DNA of 24,469 nt from positions 1-24,469 of the IMG/VR virus record IMGVR_UViG_3300037882_001062; one strand, written 5' to 3'. How positions within the stretch are numbered: position 1 is the stretch's first letter; each line of letters begins with the position of its first letter. This document shows, one piece after another, positions 1 through 7,973 of the stretch. This DNA comes from a virus. The notes under the pieces are model-generated. The model had not been told where the DNA came from. It saw only the letters and a list, made by a program, of their open reading frames with translations, and did not search any database. The translations under genes and the position numbers were made by a program.

Positions 1-186
1 CCGGATCCGGTAGCATTGAACGATAGCGTCTACACCCTCGACAAAGTACGCATGCTTGTTGCCGTTCTCGTCGGTCCGTAGTGCGAGATCGCCGGTTTCG
101 TCGAGTGCTAGATCTTTGAACGTGCGTACTCTTAGATCCGCTTCGCTCGAACCGCTCGACGGCTTGACGGTGTAGACCCAAGACAT
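1..186 (-). CDS. Baseplate wedge protein, gp25/Mu gp46-like (partial)
   Basis: The gene starts with ATG at 186 and runs off the left edge, leaving 62 residues. Its start overlaps the stop of the spike gene as ATGA. The visible part has the pattern 'DLALDETGDLALRTDENG' followed by 'GVDAIVQCYRIR'. This resembles the start of small baseplate wedge proteins of the GPW/gp25 and Mu gp46 (DUF2634-like) type, where a DLAL..G.l segment precedes a helix with AI.Q..R.RL. These proteins link the central hub and spike to the outer wedge in contractile tails. The position directly after the spike gene fits that role. The C-terminal half, which carries the most diagnostic residues, is outside the window, so the family call is by pattern and context. 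Confidence 0.6.
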   Translation of the reverse strand, partial: MSWVYTVKPSSGSSEADLRVRTFKDLALDETGDLALRTDENGNKHAYFVEGVDAIVQCYRIR

Positions 187-815
187 CAGACGCCCTTTAC
201 TTTCGTGAGAGCAGTAGCCGCCGGGGCATAGGGTGTGATCGTTACCGGAGCACCGGTATTCGCACCCCAAGCGGAAACCATCGCGCTTAGTGTCGCTTGG
301 ATCTTCCCTAGCTCGATTTGGATCTTCGTGTCATTGGTTACGAAGTCCGTAGCAAGCGGAGCGCCTAGTCGGATCTCGTCGGCTTCGATGACGAACGCCG
401 GTTGACTTGAGCCAACGATCGGCGTTGCGTCCGGCTTCCAACCAGGGAAAAAGACGGCGTTGCTTTCGTGGTGCGGTCTGAGGTCCCCAGCGTTGCCCGG
501 CGTTGTTCCGTCGCCAGCACGCCAAGCTTGCGCGCTATACCGAAGACACACGAGCAAGCCAGAATCGCCCGGTTCGATCGGCCAAGTAACGGAACAACCG
601 CCGCCGCCGGGGAACATGACGGGAATCGATTGGAGTACGTTTCGATCGATGTTTACGATCTCGCCGTTCTCACGTGCGAGAGGCCGGCGAGTACCTTGCT
701 GAATGTTCGCGGTACGGGTTGCTGAGTCGTACGACACGACGTAACCGACGCCAGCAGTTTCTATATCTGCAATGCGGCTTTCTAGAACACGGCGGATAGC
801 GTCATCGGGTAACAC
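186..815 (-). CDS. Baseplate central spike, Gp138/gpV-like
   Basis: A 209-aa protein with a GTG start, one base after the hub stop. The N-terminal half resembles the OB-fold domain of the Gp138/gpV spike family. It has 'GYVVSYDSATRTANIQQG', then 'IPVMFPGGGGCSVTWPIEPGD' features (a P-V-x-FP turn followed by a P.ePGD loop), then 'DLRPHHESNAVFFPGW'. In this family the N-terminal OB domain docks on the hub and a C-terminal beta structure forms the membrane-piercing tip. The region after residue 130 is short and ends without an obvious long beta-helix, so the tip is probably small. The hub gene upstream and the wedge gene downstream support the assignment. No metal-binding HxH tip motif was seen. 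Confidence 0.75.
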   Translation of the reverse strand: MLPDDAIRRVLESRIADIETAGVGYVVSYDSATRTANIQQGTRRPLARENGEIVNIDRNVLQSIPVMFPGGGGCSVTWPIEPGDSGLLVCLRYSAQAWRAGDGTTPGNAGDLRPHHESNAVFFPGWKPDATPIVGSSQPAFVIEADEIRLGAPLATDFVTNDTKIQIELGKIQATLSAMVSAWGANTGAPVTITPYAPAATALTKVKGV

Positions 816-816
816 G

Positions 817-1644
817 TCAATACCTCGTTGCTTTTACCGCAACCGTCCAGTTTGACGATCCGTGTGTGTCGCACTGGTAAGAACATTCCGTTATACGGTA
901 AGACCCTTTAAGCCGTACCGAATCGAGTACGAGCAAACGGCCCGGGGAGATCGCCGGATTCAGTAGAGACGACACAAGCAACACACCCTTAGAGTCCACA
1001 GAAGGGAAGCCTACCATACCCGTTGCACCGGATAGGAAGATCGCTTGCCCTTCGAGCACCTTGTTTCGTTCGGTGAATTGTAGTGCTCCGTTCTGTACGC
1101 TCCACTCGAGATCGAACGTACGGCAAAGCGCGGTAAGTTCCCGGGCGGCGTTGCCGGCTACGGTGGTTCCAAACGGGAACGGATTCTTTCCTCCGAACTT
1201 GGACTTTACCAGACTGACCGCTTTGTCTAGGTTGCCCGGCAATACACCGATTGACGAAGCCACGAGACGGAGCACGGCATCAGCCGAAGTCCCCTTGGGT
1301 AAGGACGCGTCAGCACGCTTGGACCTCAGCGCTTTTTCACCGTCGCCGGATTTGATCGTCGTAACTCTCGAACCGTCCGATTCATACACCGTGTCGCTTG
1401 CGCGCAAGTCGCCAAAGAAAAGCGTTTGGGATCCATCCTGGTACCCGGCGTCGAGTTGAACCGGAAACGTCACTTGTTGCTCAAGCGAGGCGATCGTTTC
1501 CTCGGCTAGGTTGTATACCGTGATTTCGGCTTTGTTCGGTGTCGGCGTCAGCGTCTTGGTTACGTTGAACGCACAACGAAGCCCCTTGATCTCTTTGGTA
1601 CCGAGAACAAGCCGATAGTAACGATCGTAAAGGAGTGTGCTCAC
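817..1644 (-). CDS. Baseplate hub protein (gp27/gpD-like)
   Basis: A 275-aa protein with a GTG start at 1644 that overlaps the stop of the plug gene as GTGA. It begins 'YDRYYRLVLGT..IKGLRCAFNVTKTL' and continues with 'PNKAEITVYNLAEETIASLE', a pattern common to phage baseplate hub proteins that carry tandem beta-barrel domains. It ends with 'GSYRITECSYQCDTHGSSNW', as is common for hub proteins just before the spike. In contractile tails the hub is a trimer that joins the tail tube to the spike. No peptidase or lysozyme motif is apparent. The function is inferred from the pattern, the length and the gene order plug, hub, spike. Confidence 0.7.
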   Translation of the reverse strand: MSTLLYDRYYRLVLGTKEIKGLRCAFNVTKTLTPTPNKAEITVYNLAEETIASLEQQVTFPVQLDAGYQDGSQTLFFGDLRASDTVYESDGSRVTTIKSGDGEKALRSKRADASLPKGTSADAVLRLVASSIGVLPGNLDKAVSLVKSKFGGKNPFPFGTTVAGNAARELTALCRTFDLEWSVQNGALQFTERNKVLEGQAIFLSGATGMVGFPSVDSKGVLLVSSLLNPAISPGRLLVLDSVRLKGSYRITECSYQCDTHGSSNWTVAVKATRY

Positions 1645-2015
1645 TCGACTACTAGCTCGCTAACGGCTTCCGTTGCGGGTACAGCTTCGAGATACACGAG
1701 AGAGACACGACGCCCGAGATCGGCAAAGCCCGGCGCTTGTACGCTGCTAGACGCCGTATCGGCGAACATCAACACACCCTTAGGCGTACGGTCGTCGTAC
1801 CGAGCAAGGCGAAGCGCTGAGGTACCGGACGTAATTTTAACCCCCTTGCGGATCGGTGAACCGGTCGAGTCGTACAGAGAGAAGAACCAGCGATCCTCGC
1901 GTTGCGAGTAGTCGAACCGTAGTACGTACTCTAGCCCGTTAAGCGTTGCCCTAATCGTATATAGGGGTACGTCCGGGGAAAGCTGAATTGTTCGTGGTGC
2001 TTCGAGTGCGATCAT
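1641..2015 (-). CDS. Baseplate plug protein, Pam3 gp18-like
   Basis: A 124-aa protein with an ATG at 2015 that overlaps the stop of the preceding gene as ATGA. It has the short beta-rich pattern of the cyanophage Pam3 baseplate plug family: 'VPLYTIRATLNGLEYVLRF' followed by a W-F-x-L-x-D turn ('RWFFSLYDSTGSPI') and a 'G.K....' strand. The family sits in the lumen of simple contractile baseplates between tube and hub. Its size matches the family, which is about 100-130 aa. The neighbours, Dit-like upstream and hub downstream, are the expected ones. The identification rests on remembered pattern rather than a search. Confidence 0.65.
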   Translation of the reverse strand: MIALEAPRTIQLSPDVPLYTIRATLNGLEYVLRFDYSQREDRWFFSLYDSTGSPIRKGVKITSGTSALRLARYDDRTPKGVLMFADTASSSVQAPGFADLGRRVSLVYLEAVPATEAVSELVVE

Positions 2016-2683
2016 AGGCCAAACAACTTGTTATAGTCGCCATCCCAGAGACTAGCACCTAGGCTCTTGATACGGGCTTTCCGTTCTTCGTCCGTCAGCG
2101 TCTTTGCTTGCGCTCCTTGCTCTTTCAGCGCGGCGCCGCGTGGTTCGGCTGGATTAGGTGCCGATACCGTTGCACTGGTAACCGTCAGTATTTGCTGAAA
2201 CGAAATAGTGAATCTACCTCGGCCGAGTGACAGTTGTTCGCGCGGGAGTTCGATGCTCGTGATGATCATGTTCTCGTAGTCTTTTAACGACGTGATCACG
2301 GTCATTTCGACGCCGGCTAGCCGTAGCGCGCTGAGCTTCTCGTGTGTCTCTGTCACGAGCGAGCGAGCAGGATCCAGCTTTGCGTTCCCGCGAAACGAGA
2401 CGGGAACCGGCGTGACTACTCGCTCGACAATGCTTGCTAGATAGCCCGTGCCTTCGACTGTCCCCACGACGCTGAGATCCAGCATCGGGACGTGTGGGCT
2501 TTCTGTTACCTCGACCACACACGAGAATGTGGTCGGTTCGTGGATTAGATGATCGGCGATGACGCCGCCCGTCTCGATAGGAAACGACGTCGGTACCGAC
2601 GACTCGACGTGGTTCTCGCTAATCGTGACAGAGAACTCGACGATCTCAAACGCCGGATCTTCAGGCACCAACCAAACGCTCAC
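2012..2683 (-). CDS. Dit-like baseplate/tail protein
   Basis: A 223-aa protein with a GTG start at 2683 that overlaps the tape-measure stop as GTGA. The N-terminal domain (about residues 15-60) contains 'ENHVESSVPTSFPIETGGVIADHLI', whose E.H.SS..T.fPIE.G..i.DH pattern is characteristic of Dit-like N-terminal domains in myophage baseplates. The following 'PTTFSCVVEVTES' matches the next strand. Dit-like proteins form the ring around the tail tube at the baseplate. The C-terminal 45 residues are charged and helical ('ALKEQGAQAKTLTDEERKAR') and may be a flexible tail. The position after the tape measure and before the plug agrees with the family. Confidence 0.72.
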   Translation of the reverse strand: MSVWLVPEDPAFEIVEFSVTISENHVESSVPTSFPIETGGVIADHLIHEPTTFSCVVEVTESPHVPMLDLSVVGTVEGTGYLASIVERVVTPVPVSFRGNAKLDPARSLVTETHEKLSALRLAGVEMTVITSLKDYENMIITSIELPREQLSLGRGRFTISFQQILTVTSATVSAPNPAEPRGAALKEQGAQAKTLTDEERKARIKSLGASLWDGDYNKLFGL

Positions 2684-4350
2684 GCGTGCACCGTTTCGAG
2701 TGACGAAACAAGGTCATCGTTCGCGTCAGAAAGACCGCGAGAAACGCCCCGGCGAACGTCCTCGACACTTCCCCCGGCGGCGTTGACGTAAACGTTCTGT
2801 GTGGCTCGTACTTGGTTGGCGTTCGTGCTGGCGTACGTCACGTTACCGCCCGCCGGTTGCCTGCTTGCCACGGTTCCAACCGGTTGCGTAGGACTACCAC
2901 CGCCGCCGGGTAGCTTGAACCCGATCTTGAGTACGTTGGTTAGATCCATATCGGTGAATTTGTCTTTCAACGCCTTCACCATATCGTCGGCTAGCGTACC
3001 CATGTTCTCAATTAGGTCGCCTGCTCCTTCCTTGATCGCCTTCCAAATGTCGTCGGGGATATCTAAGCCCATCTTGCGCCACTTCTCTTTTTGACCGTCG
3101 ATGTACTCGGTCAGTAGTGTGTTGAGCTTGCTATACCCCTCACTGATTTTCGAGATTAGCCCGATCGGATTTAGCGAACTCGCAACCACTAGAGCGTAAT
3201 CGATGAACTCGCCTTTACCGGACGCAATCTTGGCGGAAGCGATGTCAAACGCTTCGTTTAGATCGTCGGCGAAGAACTTAACGAGCGAGGCGCCGAGCGT
3301 CGAGAAAGATTCTTCGATCTTGCCCATGAGTGTGGGCTGTTTTTCCATTTTACGATTCAGCGCTTCGATGTCCTTTCCGATCTCAGAAAAGACGGAATCG
3401 CCAGCACCTTCACCAAAGACCTTATCCAAGAACCGACCAGTCAGCGAGTCTCCGCCTTCGAGTCCGGTTTTCAGATCGTCCACTACCAGGATGATGCCAG
3501 CGATTAGCGCAAGCATTGGCAGATAGGGGACCATCATCTTGACGCCGGCAGCAAAGCCAGCAACGCCCATAACAGTCATAGCGGTTCCTAGTTTCTTGCT
3601 CGCTCCTTCGCTATTACTGAACGTTGCTGCCATCTTCGTTACTCGGTCAACCACGCTCGTTAGTGTTGGCATGATTGCGAGCGCTAGCTTGCCCTTTAGC
3701 GACGTTACAGAAGCGTTATATTTGATCGTTGCATCGTCAAGCCCGGCCATCGCTTCGATCGCGTCTTCGGTCAAGCCGCCGCCGGTCGCTTCGAGTTGAC
3801 CTAGAAGATCCTCGATACCTTCGGCACCGCGTGAGAACATCGGCCCGAGTGCTGCGCCTTGCTTGCCGAATACCTCAATCAAGCGCTTGTTGCGGGTACC
3901 AGCGTCTCCGATCTCGGCGATGCTTCGCGCAACGGTCAGGAGCGTTCCCGGCGTGTCTTTGGCGGCGGCGTTAAGATCCTTGATCCCTAGGTTCTTAAAC
4001 GCACTAGCCGCTTCGCCGCCATCCTCAGCGGCTTTCGCTAGGTTCACCTGAAACTTAGTCAGCGAACCGTTAAACGCTTCCGTCTCTACGTCCGAGAGGT
4101 TCGCCGCTAGTTGCCATTGCTGAAGCGCCGTCGTACCGATACCGAGCTTATCGGCGGTTGCGGCTATACCGTCTCCGAGATCTACCATCTCGGTTATGAA
4201 GTTCTTAACGCCGCCCGCAATCTCAGCGCCGATGAGCGCTCCTCCGACGTCACGAAGCGAGCCCACGAAGGCGTCAACCTTCTTGCTTGCGCCGGTAAGC
4301 TTGCTCGTGTCGGCGTCTACAGTGAACCGGGCGATAACTTCGCGTAGCAT
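2680..4350 (-). CDS. Tail tape measure protein
   Basis: A 556-aa protein starting with ATG at 4350, immediately after the frameshift product of the tail chaperone. It begins 'MLREVIARFTVDADTSKLTGA', typical of tape-measure N-termini. Long helical stretches follow, then a strongly hydrophobic segment at about residues 256-291 of the kind thought to enter the host membrane. The glycine- and asparagine-rich C-terminus resembles tape measures that dock on the baseplate. At roughly 1.5 angstrom per residue, a rule of thumb for helical tape measures, it would specify a tail of about 80 nm. No lysozyme or peptidase motif was seen. Position between chaperone and Dit-like gene confirms the role. Confidence 0.9.
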   Translation of the reverse strand: MLREVIARFTVDADTSKLTGASKKVDAFVGSLRDVGGALIGAEIAGGVKNFITEMVDLGDGIAATADKLGIGTTALQQWQLAANLSDVETEAFNGSLTKFQVNLAKAAEDGGEAASAFKNLGIKDLNAAAKDTPGTLLTVARSIAEIGDAGTRNKRLIEVFGKQGAALGPMFSRGAEGIEDLLGQLEATGGGLTEDAIEAMAGLDDATIKYNASVTSLKGKLALAIMPTLTSVVDRVTKMAATFSNSEGASKKLGTAMTVMGVAGFAAGVKMMVPYLPMLALIAGIILVVDDLKTGLEGGDSLTGRFLDKVFGEGAGDSVFSEIGKDIEALNRKMEKQPTLMGKIEESFSTLGASLVKFFADDLNEAFDIASAKIASGKGEFIDYALVVASSLNPIGLISKISEGYSKLNTLLTEYIDGQKEKWRKMGLDIPDDIWKAIKEGAGDLIENMGTLADDMVKALKDKFTDMDLTNVLKIGFKLPGGGGSPTQPVGTVASRQPAGGNVTYASTNANQVRATQNVYVNAAGGSVEDVRRGVSRGLSDANDDLVSSLETVHA

Positions 4351-4351
4351 C

Positions 4352-4926
4352 TCAGCGCTTTCTGTTTAGGGCCGCTTTCGTGTCAGCAATGCTCTGTTGT
4401 ACCACGATCATTCGGGCCGCGATGCAGTCGTCTAGCGTCCAATGTTCTTCCACTTCATGAAGCGTCGCTAGGTGCTCACGAACCGGTAGCCAAATCAGAT
4501 CGTCGATCCAATCCGGTAGCGGTTCGTGCGTGCGTGTTTCTTCGTGCGGTAGTCGAGCGAGTAGATCCGCTAGTCGGTCTTGGGCGTGTTTGACTTCTTG
4601 ACTGCGCCTAAAAAACTTTCGTAGTTCACCTTTACCCCGAACTCGATCCACTCGGCTAGCAAGTGGAGTTCACCCGCGAAGTAGTCATCGAAGATCGGCC
4701 CGAGTTCGAGCGGTAGATCGGCGCTTGCTCCTTCGGCGTTGCTGACTGAGCGAATCAACTTCGTGCAAGGGATCAACGCTTCGCGCATGTTGGCCCAACA
4801 CTTGCGATCCCCGGCCTTCATACCCTCAAGATCGAACATCAGATCGTGTGCTTGACGGGTACCCCAACGGGTAATCCGGACTCGATCCCCGTTGCTTAGT
4901 GTGTGCTCGTGTGTCGTTTTGCCCAT
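4352..4926 (-). CDS. Tail assembly chaperone, -1 frameshift extended form (gpGT-like)
   Basis: This is the product expected if ribosomes reading the 118-aa chaperone gene slip back one base at the heptamer at 4609-4615. The first 106 codons (4926 to 4609) are read in the zero frame, then reading resumes at base 4609 in the -1 frame to the TGA at 4352-4354, giving 191 aa. The downstream frame encodes a charged helical domain starting 'RRSQEVKHAQDRLADLLARL'. It overlaps the zero frame by about 80 nt and has no convincing ribosome site of its own; an internal ATG at 4651 exists but is not needed. Paired short and long chaperones between tube and tape-measure genes are the rule in long-tailed phages, where they keep the tape measure soluble. 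Confidence 0.82.
4570..4926 (-). CDS. Tail assembly chaperone, short form (gpG-like)
   Basis: A 118-aa protein starting with ATG at 4926, two bases after the tail-tube stop. It is the zero-frame product of the frameshifting gene pair and lies where lambda gpG and myophage equivalents are found, between the tube and tape-measure genes. It begins 'MGKTTHEHTLSNGDRVRITRW' and has an 'HDLMFDLEGMKAGDRK' helix. It ends 12 codons after the slippery site in the zero frame at a TAG. The sequence itself is not strongly conserved between phages; the call rests on position, length and the frameshift signal. Confidence 0.82.
   Translation of the reverse strand: MGKTTHEHTLSNGDRVRITRWGTRQAHDLMFDLEGMKAGDRKCWANMREALIPCTKLIRSVSNAEGASADLPLELGPIFDDYFAGELHLLAEWIEFGVKVNYESFLGAVKKSNTPKTD
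4609..4615 (-). promoter_or_regulatory. -1 programmed ribosomal frameshift site (T TTT TTA)
   Basis: On the minus strand the sequence reads AGT TTT TTA GGC in the chaperone frame, so the heptamer T TTT TTA fits X XXY YYZ exactly and in phase. Slipping back one base continues as AGG CGC AGT into the 85-codon downstream extension. The overlap of the two open frames runs from about 4570 to 4651 and includes the site. The same heptamer is known from HIV-1 gag-pol. A weak GGCG/CGCC pairing downstream was seen, but no strong stimulatory stem-loop or pseudoknot could be defined by eye. Confidence 0.85.
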
Positions 4927-4928
4927 TG

Positions 4929-5360
4929 TCAGTTACCCCCAAGGAAGAGATCGCAACCGGCCGCCAGTATTGGCCACTCTTGTGAGCTTGCCTTGCTCCC
5001 TCGTGCGACGTTAGGCATTTGCTGGATAACACCAGCATCGGCTTTGAATTTGTCAGCACCGAGCGTGTCTTTGAACGCGACCGGTAGCGCGAGCTTCGTC
5101 AGCGCTTGTACGTTGTAGATAGCCGACATAGCCGAGTTCATCGGGCTAGTCTGAAGTAGATTGATCTTGACCATGTAGAGCCGGCTACCGGTGTCGGAGA
5201 AGGCGACCGAACCGTCTACTCCTTCGGTCGCTAGCCAACTGGGAGACACCGGTTCGATCGTGAACGCATCGCCTTCGCCGAATCCGCCGGGGATCAAACC
5301 ACCGAAGAACAAGACAAGGTTAGCGAGCGAGTAAGAGCGCGGAAAATCAGGCAGACCCAT
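4929..5360 (-). CDS. Tail tube protein, DUF3277-like
   Basis: A 143-aa protein. An in-frame TTG lies six bases further upstream, but the ATG at 5360 is preferred because GGAG lies about 7 nt before it and the sheath stop is two bases upstream. The sequence 'LANLVLFFGGLIPGGFGEGDAF..EP' and later 'GVDGSVAFSDTGSRLYMVKI' matches the small tube proteins (DUF3277 type) found next to DUF3383 sheaths in myophages. These proteins stack as hexamers to form the inner tube driven through the cell envelope. Sheath upstream and tail chaperone downstream are the standard neighbours. Length is typical of the family. Confidence 0.85.
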   Translation of the reverse strand: MGLPDFPRSYSLANLVLFFGGLIPGGFGEGDAFTIEPVSPSWLATEGVDGSVAFSDTGSRLYMVKINLLQTSPMNSAMSAIYNVQALTKLALPVAFKDTLGADKFKADAGVIQQMPNVARGSKASSQEWPILAAGCDLFLGGN

Positions 5361-5362
5361 TG

Positions 5363-6721
5363 TCAAACTCCTACGTTGATCACGACGTCGCCGCCGTGGA
5401 TTGCGCCGCTAAAGCGGGCGGTTATCGTGATACCTGTAAGACGCCGGGCGTCCCGATCGCTTGCTTCCGTATCAGCAACCGCAATCGGGTTGACGATCGG
5501 GGGAACGTCGAGAGAAAAGATCTTGTTTGGTGCTTTGGTGCACTTATCGACTCGAGATTGAAGCACCATCAGACACGAATCGATGCCGGCTTGATCGTAG
5601 GGTACGATCTTCGCTGAGGCGAGATAGCCGAAGAAATCCTCTTTGCATCGGGCCGCTACGAAATCCGACGCGACAACTTGATCGAACCATCCGCCGTTCT
5701 TGGGCGTCTTACCCTCGAACGTGACGTTTACCGAGTTGCCGCCTTCGTAGACGGTACCACGCTTCGCTAGCACCGCGCTTCGCTCGCTCGACTCGAGTAC
5801 ATCGATCGTAACGCCTACCAGTTGTTTTAGCGCAACCGTGTAGCTTCCTGGCTCGTCCGGAAGGCAAGCGGCGAGCAGGGCTAGGTCTCGATAGTCATTG
5901 CTCGAACCTTTGGCAAAGAGCATCACCATTCGGTCCTTGCTGGCCGCTACGGCTGCACTGAAAGCGTCATCGGTATCGCCGGGGTCTGATACCTCGGAAT
6001 TCGTCTGACGCCCGGCAAACACCTTCGTACGGCTTTGAACCCACGTAGAAGCGGCGGCGAACTCTGCCTTGCTGCACGAGTCGAGCGAAAACCCGTACCA
6101 CTCGAGTCCGACAGTTGAGGAGGTCTCAAGCTCAATCGCCGTGAGATCGGTAGCGATGCCCGGATCGGTTGTCGTGTCGGCGTAGAGTAGCTTTGAGCGA
6201 GCAGGTAGCCGAGTGTAATTCACCAGCAAGCCGACATCAGTCACGCACGTAATTACCGCAGCGCTTGACGTGGACGCAATACCGGGAACCGCTTCGATCA
6301 AAAGCTCAAGCGCCGTCGCTACTTGAGTTGTAGTCTGTGCTGCCGGTACCGTATAGAGGATCCGGTTAACAACACCAGTAGCATCAACGATATCGAAATC
6401 GTAAACAGTACCGGCGGTCGCATCAACTACGGTCAGCGTAACGGTCTGAGTAAACGGAAGCGCTCGACGTCCGACAACGAATTTCTTAGGTGTCACTTTC
6501 TGGGAAAAAGCGAGATTACCGCCAACCGCTACAGGATGAGCGAGAGTACCGCCGCCCGCCAGCACCGCCGCTTGAACCTCAGCGGCCGAACTAAACTGCC
6601 TTACGCGTTGCGGCCAGAGAGTGTGATAGGCAACGAAGTTAGGAACACCGAAACCAGCGCGGGATGGAAATACCGAGTTACGCGCTACGTTGACCGTGAT
6701 TATTTCGTTAACGATACTCAT
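5363..6721 (-). CDS. Contractile tail sheath protein, DUF3383-like
   Basis: A 452-aa protein with an ATG at 6721 immediately after the stop of the neck terminator gene. The central part has 'DYRDLALLAACLPDEPGSY' followed by a 'LKQLVGVTID' strand. The C-terminus has 'PIVNPIAVADTEASDRDARR' followed by an 'ARFSGAIHGGDVVINV' strand. Both are hallmarks of DUF3383 sheath proteins. The sheath surrounds the tube and contracts to inject DNA, so the virion is a myophage. The N-terminal half contains an inserted beta-rich domain (about residues 85-170) that probably decorates the outside. Length and gene order agree with the family. Confidence 0.88.
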   Translation of the reverse strand: MSIVNEIITVNVARNSVFPSRAGFGVPNFVAYHTLWPQRVRQFSSAAEVQAAVLAGGGTLAHPVAVGGNLAFSQKVTPKKFVVGRRALPFTQTVTLTVVDATAGTVYDFDIVDATGVVNRILYTVPAAQTTTQVATALELLIEAVPGIASTSSAAVITCVTDVGLLVNYTRLPARSKLLYADTTTDPGIATDLTAIELETSSTVGLEWYGFSLDSCSKAEFAAASTWVQSRTKVFAGRQTNSEVSDPGDTDDAFSAAVAASKDRMVMLFAKGSSNDYRDLALLAACLPDEPGSYTVALKQLVGVTIDVLESSERSAVLAKRGTVYEGGNSVNVTFEGKTPKNGGWFDQVVASDFVAARCKEDFFGYLASAKIVPYDQAGIDSCLMVLQSRVDKCTKAPNKIFSLDVPPIVNPIAVADTEASDRDARRLTGITITARFSGAIHGGDVVINVGV

Positions 6722-7279
6722 TTAGATACCTCGGATCGTTGGTACGTCGGCGTTATCGATCGTGGCGTACTCGGTTGGGTCGGTTTCTCGGACGTGTATG
6801 TTCATCGCGAGATCGATATAGCCTGTTGAGCTAATCCGATCGTCCGTCGTGTCATTTAGTGTGCCGTGGCTAAGCACTCTATCATAGCCGACGCCGATTG
6901 TGTTCAGGGCTTGCGTAATCGAGCGCCATCGTAGCCGAGTCCTAGCTCGCTCGGTATAGGTCTTGGATTCGTGCCCGCCAGTGTGATCGTAGCAGACGAT
7001 TTTAATCCTCAGCGTGAAGGTCCTACGCCCAGAAACAGTCTCGACAATCGGCGCGCTTCTACCTCCGAACGGTACACCGAACGGGCTTGATTCGTCTGCG
7101 ATTCGGTCAAGTGTGGAGTCATCTACACCGACGCCAGCAAAGCCAAGCAAGGAGTAGCGAGCCTTCACCTTACCGAAGGAGTTAGCGCCGTCTTGTTGCT
7201 CGACATCGCGCAACTCCAAACCGGTCAAGTTCGCAACGATCAAAGCAAGCGCTGGTTTGAGTGCGGCGAAATCGATCAT
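6722..7279 (-). CDS. Neck/tail terminator protein (gp12-like)
   Basis: A 185-aa protein whose ATG overlaps the preceding stop as ATGA. The pattern 'VANLTGLELRDVEQQDG' near the N-terminus and the beta-rich middle ('RRTFTLRIKIVCYDHTG') resemble the phage neck terminator family that precedes the sheath gene in this type of myophage. These proteins cap the tail end and join the head connector. The late segment 'DDRISSTGYIDLAMNIHVRE' fits the last strands of the fold. The assignment comes mainly from gene order (gp10-like, terminator, sheath) and from resemblance. Confidence 0.68.
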   Translation of the reverse strand: MIDFAALKPALALIVANLTGLELRDVEQQDGANSFGKVKARYSLLGFAGVGVDDSTLDRIADESSPFGVPFGGRSAPIVETVSGRRTFTLRIKIVCYDHTGGHESKTYTERARTRLRWRSITQALNTIGVGYDRVLSHGTLNDTTDDRISSTGYIDLAMNIHVRETDPTEYATIDNADVPTIRGI

Positions 7280-7710
7280 CCTTCGACCTTACCCGTAATG
7301 CTTGATCGCATTTGCCCGGTGTCGATTAGCGGCTTAGACGATCCCTTTTTCATGATCGTACTTATCGCGTTAGGCGGATCGATACCGGCGGCGATCTTCT
7401 CTTGCACTTCCCCGGCACACTTGAGCGCAAGCGCTTCGAGGTTCTGACGTGGGTTGCCTGTACCTTTCAGACCGGTGGCAACCGCTTTGACCATCCGAGC
7501 AACGATCGTTGCTTCGTTTGCGTCGGCGTAGCTACCAATGAAGGAGCGCTGAGGTACACCGAGTCCGAACTCATGACGTTCAGCGTTCTCTAGATTTTCG
7601 CCGCCCGCGTCAGCGTGTACACCGACCGTCAACACAAGGTGCTTTGTCGACTCGATCGCCTTCGTTACTGCTTTCGCTCCCTTGTCGCGGTCAGAAATAA
7701 CGAAGGCCAC
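7276..7710 (-). CDS. HK97 gp10-like / virion morphogenesis neck protein
   Basis: A 144-aa protein with a GTG start at 7710 that overlaps the preceding gene by 20 nt. It has 'VLTVGVHADAGGE' followed by 'ERHEFGLGVPQRSFIGSYAD', the HEFG...P.RSFi signature of gp10-like and Mu gpG-like head-completion proteins. The C-terminus 'KPLIDTGQMRSSITGKVE' matches the conserved L.DTG.m..si..... ending. Such proteins sit in the neck between connector and tail terminator. The longer than usual overlap with the DUF4054-like gene suggests tight translational coupling. Confidence 0.82.
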   Translation of the reverse strand: MAFVISDRDKGAKAVTKAIESTKHLVLTVGVHADAGGENLENAERHEFGLGVPQRSFIGSYADANEATIVARMVKAVATGLKGTGNPRQNLEALALKCAGEVQEKIAAGIDPPNAISTIMKKGSSKPLIDTGQMRSSITGKVEG

Positions 7711-7972
7711 AAGTCACCTGCTCTTTGAGCGTTTGAAGCTCTTTGCCGTATGTGGTCTCGCCGGTCTTGCTTACTAGTTTTGCCATTTGACCGAACGGCG
7801 AAAGAGATAGCGCGTGAGCTAGCGTTAGTTCGACGGCTTCGTCCGTTTTGTCTTTCCAGATCGAGGCATCAACCTTCGTGATTGCGTAGGCTAAATGGGT
7901 CTCAAGATTCAAGAGACCGACCGCAGAAGCGAACTCGGGCCGCGACGCGAGGAAAGACTCGACGGTTACCAC
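7691..7972 (-). CDS. Head-tail connector (adaptor) protein, DUF4054-like
   Basis: A 93-aa protein with a GTG start at 7972, one base after the preceding stop. The pattern 'FLASRPEFASA', then 'AITKVDASIWKDKTDEAVELTLAHALSL', then 'TYGKELQTLKEQV' follows the DUF4054 connector family (y.EF...d..v...l..A...vd...W....d.a..l..AH). These small helical proteins form the ring bound below the portal. The size fits, although family members are often 110-130 aa. The neighbours, a 155-aa protein after the capsid gene and a gp10-like gene, are usual. Confidence 0.75.
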   Translation of the reverse strand: MVTVESFLASRPEFASAVGLLNLETHLAYAITKVDASIWKDKTDEAVELTLAHALSLSPFGQMAKLVSKTGETTYGKELQTLKEQVTCGLRYF

Positions 7973-7973
7973 G

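Noticed and set aside
460-725. Plus-strand open frames across the spike gene, and similar plus-strand frames throughout the window
   Set aside because: All lie opposite well-supported minus-strand genes, lack ribosome sites or recognisable motifs, and their composition is that of an antisense frame.
4570-4608. Stimulatory stem-loop after the frameshift site (GGCG/CGCC)
   Set aside because: Only four base pairs with a long loop, not better than chance.
4352-4651. Separate 99-aa gene starting at ATG 4651
   Set aside because: It lies inside the chaperone gene in the -1 frame with no good ribosome site, and the in-phase slippery heptamer explains its expression better.
5361-5366. Tail tube start at the TTG at 5366
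   Set aside because: The GGAG is too close to it; the ATG at 5360 has proper spacing and lies just after the sheath stop.
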